A stretch of DNA of 13,179 bases, from the NCBI GenBank assembly GCA_035473395.1, contig DATIOF010000014.1:1-13179 (forward strand), in the 5' to 3' direction. A model generated the notes under the pieces. That model had not been told where the DNA came from and did not search any database. It worked only from the letters and a program-made list of their open reading frames with translations. Numbering within the stretch: the stretch's first letter is position 1; each line of letters begins with the position of its first letter. The translations under genes and the position numbers were made by a program. This DNA is from AC-32 sp035473395 (GTDB lineage: Bacteria; Actinomycetota; Thermoleophilia; Gaiellales; Gaiellaceae). Positions 6,969 through 12,059 of this stretch are shown here, in pieces.

Positions 6969-8630
6969 CTAGCGGGCGGAGCTGCAGCGGTGCGGCTCGC
7001 CACCGCCGTCGGCGATCAGGTCGATCAGCGCACCGGCTTCCTCCGGCGCCTGCAGCACGAAGGAGCCAGGACGGCGCACGACCACCTGCGTCATTCCGCC
7101 AGGGCCGGGCTGGAGGCACAGCGCGCCGCGCTTGACCCGCCACAGCGAGGTGTAGTGGACGCGGAGCAGGTAGGTGCCGGGCGCCCCGGTCGAGCCGGCG
7201 ATCGCGCCGAAGGTCAGGCGCGTGAGCCGGGCGTGGCCCGGACCGGTGAGGATCGCCTTGCTGCGGCCGAGCTCGTAGACGCTGCCGGTCGGGGCGTCGA
7301 ACACGCGGTCGAGGCCCGAGTGTCCGCTGGCCAGGAGCCTGGCCTCGACCTCCGAGCCCGCCGCCGGTGTGGAGCGGGCGACGATCACGAAGCGGACGCC
7401 GACGCTACGGAGCCACGCTCTGTACGAGGCCCCGCTGAGCGTGCGCCGCTGGAGGCGCGGGTAGTCGCCGGAATCCAGCTGCTGGTACCAGCCGCGCGCG
7501 ATCGCGAAGCCGGCCTTGGGCACGTAGTACGACTCCCAGTGGTTGATCGTGGGCACGACCTCGAGCCGGTAGCTCGGCGTCGAATGCGCAGACGCGTAGT
7601 GGAGGAGCGGCGCCCAGAAGGCGGTCTTGGCCGCCGGGTCCGAGCGCGCGAGCGCCGTCGTGACGTAGGGGCCGACGTTGGCCGCGAATGCAAAGGCGAC
7701 CGCCGGATAGGCGAGGTATCGCGGCCTGAAGCGCGCGAGCAGCGCCGCGAGCAGCATCAGCGGGAAGACAAGCGTTGCGGGCCGCAGGAAGTTGTGGCCG
7801 ACCGGAGTGTGGATCAGGAAGCCGGCGACCGTCGCGACCGTCCAGATCACGAAGATGCTCGCGAGCGGCTTGGCAGCCTTGCTCCGGAACGCGAGCGCCG
7901 CTCCCATCAGCCCAACAGGCACGCCCACCGCGAGCCGCACGATGTCGAACGGGTAGTAGAGGCCGCGACTGCGAAAGAGGAGCAGCGCGCCGAGCTCGAC
8001 GCTCGCCAGCGCGAGGAGTGCGACGCCGACGACGATCGTCCGGAGGCGTGGCTGCGCCACGCTGAGGCGGATGGCGAGCAACGCGAGGCAGAGGAAGAGG
8101 AACGCGAGCGGGCTGCAGCCGAGCGTGAGCGCGGCGAAGCCGATCGCGAGCCAGGTCCGTCCGCGTTGCAGTGCCCAGAGCGTCGCGAGCAGGGCCGTGA
8201 AGCCGACCGTGTACGGGTAGTCGCCGGTGAAGAACTGGCCGCCGACGACGGCGGCGAAGCAGTACGAGGGCCAACGGGCCGCTCCCTGGTACATCCGCAG
8301 GAGGAGCGACGCAAACAGCACCGCGGAGAGCACGACGCCTGTCGCCGCTAGGAGCGCGTTCCCGAAGACGGAGGCGAGGAGGTAGTAGACGAGGCTGTAC
8401 GAGACGAGCGGGTACTGGCCGGCGAACCAAAGGTTGTCCCAGAGCAGCGCGCCGTGCTGGACCAGTAGCGTCCGGTACAGGTGCGCTGAGGCGTCTCCGC
8501 CGCGCGGGACGACAACGAGCAGGAGGAGCGCCACCAGGCCCGCGATCAGCGCCGAGCCCGAGCGGACGCGCCAGTCGGCCGGTATCCGGAGGAGCGCGAC
8601 TCGGAGCCGGGGGGCGGCTGTGGCGATCAC
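6969..8630 (-). CDS. Polytopic membrane protein, GT-C glycosyltransferase-like, with C-terminal soluble domain
   Basis: A 553-aa integral membrane protein with about 10-11 hydrophobic segments between residues 26 and 327, followed by a roughly 225-residue soluble domain, probably extracytoplasmic. After the first membrane segment comes GGDASAHLYR (44-53), then WDNLWFAGQYPLVSYS (64-79). This acidic residue in the first outer loop plus a W/Y-rich region recalls GT-C-fold lipid-linked-sugar transferases, but no diagnostic catalytic motif proves activity. The soluble part has HWESYYVPKAGFAIARGWYQQLD (364-386) and a beta-rich end with C505 and C549, which could form a disulfide. Start GTG 8630 is the only plausible initiation codon near the first helix. 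CACAAT lies 12 nt upstream. It sits between the hydratase and carboxylase genes without an obvious functional link. Confidence 0.85.
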   Translation of the reverse strand: MIATAAPRLRVALLRIPADWRVRSGSALIAGLVALLLLVVVPRGGDASAHLYRTLLVQHGALLWDNLWFAGQYPLVSYSLVYYLLASVFGNALLAATGVVLSAVLFASLLLRMYQGAARWPSYCFAAVVGGQFFTGDYPYTVGFTALLATLWALQRGRTWLAIGFAALTLGCSPLAFLFLCLALLAIRLSVAQPRLRTIVVGVALLALASVELGALLLFRSRGLYYPFDIVRLAVGVPVGLMGAALAFRSKAAKPLASIFVIWTVATVAGFLIHTPVGHNFLRPATLVFPLMLLAALLARFRPRYLAYPAVAFAFAANVGPYVTTALARSDPAAKTAFWAPLLHYASAHSTPSYRLEVVPTINHWESYYVPKAGFAIARGWYQQLDSGDYPRLQRRTLSGASYRAWLRSVGVRFVIVARSTPAAGSEVEARLLASGHSGLDRVFDAPTGSVYELGRSKAILTGPGHARLTRLTFGAIAGSTGAPGTYLLRVHYTSLWRVKRGALCLQPGPGGMTQVVVRRPGSFVLQAPEEAGALIDLIADGGGEPHRCSSAR

Positions 8631-8682
8631 GGGAGCCCGTCGATTGTGGCGAAGGCCGGCGGCTGTTGCGCGCGAGAGGTGG

Positions 8683-9441
8683 CTACGAGGAGCGTCGTGT
8701 TGCCCACGATGCACCGCGCTTCTCGAGGAAGGCGCGCAGGCCCTCCTGGCCCTCGTCGCTCGTCCGCCGCTGGGCGATCCGGCGTTCGGTGCCAAGCCCG
8801 TCGGGACGCTCGAGCACGAGCTTCTTCGCGTGGCGCGCCGCCTCGGGCCCGGCGGTGCGCAGCTCGGCCACGATCGCCGCGACACCGGCGTCGAGATCTG
8901 AGGCCACCTCGTGCACCAGCCCGATTCGCAGCGCGGTGGCGGCATCGAAGCGCTCGCCCGTGACGAAGTAGCGCCGGGCCGCGCTCGCCCCGATCTTCGC
9001 CAGCGCGTAGGGCGAGATCACGGCAGGGATGATCCCGAGCTTCACCTCGGAGAAGGCGAACTGCGTGTCGGGGGCGGAGACCACGATGTCGGAGCAGGCC
9101 ACGAGGCCGCAGCCGCCACCCAGCGCGTGCCCGTGCACCCGCGCCACGACCGGCGCGGGGCAGGAGTCGATCGCCTCGAGCATCTTGCGCAGCCGCCGCG
9201 CGTCGGCGACGTTCTCCTCGTAGCTGAGCTCGATCGAGCTGCGCATCCAGTCGACATCGGCGCCGGCCGAGAAGCTCTCGCCGTCGCCGGCGAGCAAGAC
9301 GGCGCGCACGTCGTCGCCGACGGCCTCGAAGGCCTCGGTCAGCTCGGCGATCAGCTCGGCGTCGAAAGCGTTGCGCCGCTCGGCGCGCGCCATCGTGACG
9401 CGGAGGAGATCGCCGTCCTGTGCTACTCGGAGCGCCTGCAC
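8683..9441 (-). CDS. Enoyl-CoA hydratase/isomerase family, methylglutaconyl-CoA hydratase (LiuC)-like
   Basis: Crotonase-fold enzyme of 252 aa that hydrates an enoyl-CoA. The oxyanion-hole regions are FSAGAD (57-62) and GHALGGG (104-110). E132 in FAFSEVKLGIIPAVISPYALAKIG (128-151) matches the second catalytic glutamate, while the position of the first is G112 (GGGCGLVACSDI). The SEVKLGIIPAVISPY segment and the Gly replacement resemble bacterial LiuC-type methylglutaconyl-CoA hydratases as I recall them, which fits a step of leucine catabolism beside a methylcrotonyl-CoA carboxylase-type beta subunit. Start GTG 9441 is favoured by TACGAT 8 nt upstream; longer in-frame sequence is antisense to the DapA-like gene. 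It is divergent from that gene with 24 bp between start codons. Confidence 0.92.
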   Translation of the reverse strand: MQALRVAQDGDLLRVTMARAERRNAFDAELIAELTEAFEAVGDDVRAVLLAGDGESFSAGADVDWMRSSIELSYEENVADARRLRKMLEAIDSCPAPVVARVHGHALGGGCGLVACSDIVVSAPDTQFAFSEVKLGIIPAVISPYALAKIGASAARRYFVTGERFDAATALRIGLVHEVASDLDAGVAAIVAELRTAGPEAARHAKKLVLERPDGLGTERRIAQRRTSDEGQEGLRAFLEKRGASWATRRSS

Positions 9442-9449
9442 GAGGCTAG

Positions 9450-9455
9450 ATCGTA
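9450..9455 (-). promoter_or_regulatory. Candidate -10 element of the enoyl-CoA hydratase gene (TACGAT)
   Basis: On the minus strand TACGAT ends 8 nt before GTG 9441. It shares the bases TA (9454-9455) with the opposite-strand -10 of the DapA-like gene, so RNA polymerase could probably occupy only one of the two promoters at a time. Confidence 0.5.
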
Positions 9456-9459
9456 GAGT
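9454..9459 (+). promoter_or_regulatory. Candidate -10 element of the DapA-like operon (TAGAGT)
   Basis: TAGAGT is followed by 6 nt and ATG 9466, so the predicted transcript starts on the ATG. It overlaps by two bases the divergent -10 of the hydratase gene. Confidence 0.5.
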
Positions 9460-9465
9460 TGATGG

Positions 9466-10293
9466 ATGTTGCGCGGAGCGCTCGCCGCTGCCGTCACGCC
9501 TCTCCGCGACGACGGCGCTGCCCTGGACGAGGAGGCCTTTCGGCCCTATCTGGAGTTCCTGAACGCGGCGGGGCTCGACGGGATCCTTGCGCTCGGGACG
9601 ACGGGGGAGGGGATCCTGCTCTCCGCCGCCGAACGGCGCCGGGCGGCCGAGCTGTTCCTCGACGGGCCGCTGCCGGTGATCGTCCACTGCGGCGCCCAGA
9701 CGTCGGCTGAGACGTGCGCGCTGGCCGAGCACGCGGCTGCCGCCGGCGCAGCCGGCGTGGCTGTGATTGCGCCGCCGTACTTCGCGCTCGACGACGACGC
9801 GCTGCTCGAGCACCTCGCGGCAGCCGCCCGCGCCGCCGAGCCGGTGCCCTTCTACGTCTACGAGTTCAAGGCCCGCAGCGGCTACGCCGTGCCGGTCCCG
9901 GTGCTCGAACGCCTGCGCGAGCGGGCGCCGAACTTCGCCGGGCTGAAGGTCTCGGACAAGCCCTTCGAGGCGGTCGAGCCGTATCTGCTCGAGGGGCTCG
10001 ACGTCTTCGTGGGGGCCGAGGAGCTCGTGCAGGCGGGCCTTGCCCGCGGTGCCGCGGGCGCGGTCTCCGGGCTGGCCTCGGTGTACCCCGAGCGCGTGGT
10101 CGCGCTCGTCCGCAACGGGGACGGCGACGTCGGGGCGCTCCGCCGCGAGCTCGACCGTTTCCCGTTCCAGGCCGCGGCCAAGTACGTCCTCGGCAAGCGC
10201 GGAGTGCCGGTGCGCGAGGACGTGCGCGCGCCGCTGCGCACGCTGAACGCGGGGGAGAAGCGCGAGCTGGACGCGTGGCTCGAATCGTCGTAG
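9466..10293 (+). CDS. DapA/N-acetylneuraminate lyase superfamily protein (dihydrodipicolinate synthase-like)
   Basis: Class I aldolase-fold lyase of 275 aa acting through a lysine Schiff base. Visible are the carboxylate-binding loop LALGTTGEG (41-49), the catalytic tyrosine in FYVYEF (Y132 by alignment), R137 in KARSG, and the Schiff-base lysine K161 in AGLKVSDK. The usual YN(V/I)P around the tyrosine is replaced by YEFK, so a biosynthetic DapA role is less likely than a catabolic aldolase, dehydratase or deaminase role. It is the first gene of a two-gene unit; the next gene starts inside it. With an FAD amino/imino-acid oxidase-type partner, 1-pyrroline-4-hydroxy-2-carboxylate deaminase or a 2-keto-acid lyase is possible. 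The start is supported by TAGAGT 6 nt upstream. Confidence 0.92.
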   Translation: MLRGALAAAVTPLRDDGAALDEEAFRPYLEFLNAAGLDGILALGTTGEGILLSAAERRRAAELFLDGPLPVIVHCGAQTSAETCALAEHAAAAGAAGVAVIAPPYFALDDDALLEHLAAAARAAEPVPFYVYEFKARSGYAVPVPVLERLRERAPNFAGLKVSDKPFEAVEPYLLEGLDVFVGAEELVQAGLARGAAGAVSGLASVYPERVVALVRNGDGDVGALRRELDRFPFQAAAKYVLGKRGVPVREDVRAPLRTLNAGEKRELDAWLESS

Positions 10294-11324
10294 CCGGAGC
10301 GGGCGCCACCGGCGCCTCCGTCGCGTTCCACCTGGCCTCGCTCGGCGCTCGGGACGTCGTGCTCGCGGACAAGGGACGGGTTGCCGGCGGTGCGACCGCG
10401 AAGGCGATGGGGGGCGTGCGCCAGCAATTTTCGACCGCGGCCGAGGTGCGGCTCGCCCAGGCGAGCATTCGCTTCTTCGAAGAGCTCGGGCCGCCGCTCT
10501 TCGACCAGGTCGGCTACCTGTTCGTGGCCACGACGGAGGACGGGCTGGCCGCGCTCGAGGAGCGGCGCGCACTGCAGGAGGAGCTTGGTGTCCCGGTGCA
10601 AGCCGTCGAACCGGCGTTCGTCGACGGCCTGCGCACGGACGACGTGCTCGGTGCGGTCTTCTGCCCGACCGACGGCACCGCCGACCCGCCTGCCGTCACG
10701 CGTGAGCTCGTCCGGCGCGCGGCGAAGCTCGGCGTCCAGGTACGTGAGGGCTGCGACGCGGCGACGCTTGCGGCGGACACGCTCGTGATCGCCTGCGGCC
10801 CGTGGTCGGCGGAGATCGGCGCGACGCGTGGCCTGGAGCTGCCGGTGCGCCCGCTCTGCCGCCAGTTGCTCGCAACCGGCGAGCTCGAGCTGCCGGACGA
10901 CCTGCCGATGGTGCTCGAAGCCGAGAGCGGCTTCCATTTCCGGCGACGGGGCGAGCGGCTCGTGCTCGCAATGACCGACCCCGAGCCGCGCTGGGGCTTC
11001 GACGAGGTCGTGGACGAGTCGCTTTTCCTCGACCGCCTCGAGCGCCTCCGTCACCGTTACCCCGGCGCGGCCGAGGCGACGATCGAGGACGCCTGGGCCG
11101 GTCTCTACGACATGACCCCCGACGCGCACCCGATCATCGGCGAGGTCGCCGACGGCGTCTACGCGGCCTGCGGCTTCAGCGGGCACGGCTTCATGCAGTC
11201 CCCGGCGGTCGGCCGCGCGCTGGCGGAAGAGATCCTCGGCGAGAGCCCGAGCCTCGACCTCGGCCCGTACCGTCTCTCGCGCTTCGAGGAAGGCGTCGAC
11301 TTCCCCGAGACGCTAGTCCTCTAG
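10275..11324 (+). CDS. FAD-dependent oxidoreductase, DAO family (D-amino acid dehydrogenase / sarcosine oxidase-like)
   Basis: A 349-aa flavoprotein predicted to oxidise a secondary or D-amino acid C-N bond. The N-terminal Rossmann motif IVVAGAGATGASVAFHLA lies at residues 4-21. GGVRQQFS at 46-53 matches the FAD/substrate segment of this family. AWAGLYDMTPDAHPIIG (273-289) and GFSGHGFMQSPAVG (300-313) are the C-terminal FAD-binding elements typical of sarcosine oxidase and related dehydrogenases. GTG 10275 is chosen because the Rossmann motif begins three codons later; it overlaps the upstream gene by 19 bp, indicating coupled translation. The stop region overlaps the convergent small gene by 12 bp. 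The substrate cannot be assigned; proline-like or hydroxyproline-like imino acids are one possibility given the DapA-family partner. Confidence 0.92.
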   Translation: MARIVVAGAGATGASVAFHLASLGARDVVLADKGRVAGGATAKAMGGVRQQFSTAAEVRLAQASIRFFEELGPPLFDQVGYLFVATTEDGLAALEERRALQEELGVPVQAVEPAFVDGLRTDDVLGAVFCPTDGTADPPAVTRELVRRAAKLGVQVREGCDAATLAADTLVIACGPWSAEIGATRGLELPVRPLCRQLLATGELELPDDLPMVLEAESGFHFRRRGERLVLAMTDPEPRWGFDEVVDESLFLDRLERLRHRYPGAAEATIEDAWAGLYDMTPDAHPIIGEVADGVYAACGFSGHGFMQSPAVGRALAEEILGESPSLDLGPYRLSRFEEGVDFPETLVL

Positions 11325-11543
11325 TTGGAACTCCTCGCCGACCTCGGGGTCCTTGCCGATCAGCTCGCGGGCCTGGGCGACCGACTCGTCGTCCTCCGAG
11401 AACGAGATCAGCCCGAAGCGCTCGCCGACCGGGTCGGAGATCCAGTGGTCGCCCTCCGGGGCATCGGGCAGCTTCGAGCGGAGCTCGTCGAGCGTCGTCA
11501 TCGAGTCCGCGATGTTCCAGAGCAACAGCCTGACTATGGCCAC
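11313..11543 (-). CDS. Small acidic protein of unknown function
   Basis: A 76-aa product from GTG 11543, two bases after the stop of the 52-aa gene, so it is probably the last gene of the carboxylase beta operon. It begins with a hydrophobic strand-like segment (VRLLLWNIADS), then a helix (TTLDELRSKLP), a WISDPVGERFGLISF beta region and an acidic tail rich in E and D. It is not a recognised domain. A shorter 62-aa version from ATG 11501 is possible. I prefer the GTG because the spacing mirrors other junctions in this operon and the LLLWNIADS segment looks coding. The stop overlaps the 3' end of the convergent FAD oxidoreductase gene. Confidence 0.65.
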   Translation of the reverse strand: MAIVRLLLWNIADSMTTLDELRSKLPDAPEGDHWISDPVGERFGLISFSEDDESVAQARELIGKDPEVGEEFQLED

Positions 11544-11545
11544 TC

Positions 11546-11704
11546 TTACTCGTCGGGCACGCCGGGCGTCGGCAGCTTCTCGATCAGCTCCTTGATCGCC
11601 CGCAAGACGTCGGCCTCCTCGTGCCCGAAGTCGTCCAGGTAGGAGTGCAGCGCGGCCCGCAGGAGCGGGAGCTCTTCGTCGGTCAAGATCAGCGTGTGGT
11701 TCAA
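11546..11704 (-). CDS. 52-aa helical protein with TTG start, unknown function
   Basis: A 52-residue reading frame easily missed because it is short and starts with TTG. The TTG lies in a TTGA overlap with the cupin stop codon, and a good Shine-Dalgarno sequence (AGAGGA) sits 5 nt upstream. The product starts (M)NHTLILTDEELPLLRAAL and continues SYLDDFGHEEADVLRAIKEL. It looks like a short strand followed by two helices joined by a DDFGHEE turn, ending LPTPGVPDE. No membrane segment is visible. Function is unknown. Position between the cupin and the 76-aa gene, with overlap or 2-bp gaps on both sides, supports real translation as part of the operon. Confidence 0.7.
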   Translation of the reverse strand: MNHTLILTDEELPLLRAALHSYLDDFGHEEADVLRAIKELIEKLPTPGVPDE

Positions 11705-12057
11705 AACTGTCCTCTCGGCTCGTAGCTTCCTCGCCGAGCACCGACGGCGATCATCGTCATGCCGTCAGGCCCGGCGACCGGCACCCGGGTCGTCCCGGGA
11801 TCGAAGCGGAGGAACGTGCCCACCCCGACCGGGATCTCCTGCCCTTCGATCCTGTAGACGCCCGAGCCGCGGATGATGACGTTGACCTCCTCCTGCTGCG
11901 TCTCGGACTCGTCGTGCTCAAAGCCTTCGGTGTCGGGGGGCAGCTCGAACCAGTTGATCCCGAACGCCTCGACGCCGAGCTCCCGGCGCACAAAATGCAC
12001 CGCGCCGCCGGGCCCGGAGCCCTCGATCTCGTCCACGCGCACGATCGAATAGCCCAT
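11701..12057 (-). CDS. Cupin domain protein
   Basis: A single-domain cupin of 118 aa. The first conserved strand region is GFEHDESETQQEEVNVIIRGSG (45-66), with H48 and glutamates E56/E57 as possible metal ligands. The second motif, PGTTRVPVAG (87-96), has arginine where many cupins have a histidine, so metal binding is uncertain and catalysis may be absent. It ends GARRGSYEPRGQF. The ATG at 12057 lies only 2 bp after the carboxylase beta stop, with AGGA 7 nt upstream. A much longer in-frame extension upstream is a shadow of the carboxylase gene. The role may be sensing or stabilising within the carboxylase operon, which is inference only. Confidence 0.85.
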   Translation of the reverse strand: MGYSIVRVDEIEGSGPGGAVHFVRRELGVEAFGINWFELPPDTEGFEHDESETQQEEVNVIIRGSGVYRIEGQEIPVGVGTFLRFDPGTTRVPVAGPDGMTMIAVGARRGSYEPRGQF

Positions 12058-12059
12058 CC

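Noticed and set aside
6795..8351. 518-codon plus-strand open frame opposite the membrane protein
   Set aside because: Composition is dominated by Arg, Glu and Ala with no domain. It spans the antisense of two real genes.
9442..10572. 377-residue N-terminal extension of the hydratase frame
   Set aside because: It is antisense to the DapA-like and DAO-like genes. The crotonase fold starts within the first residues after GTG 9441.
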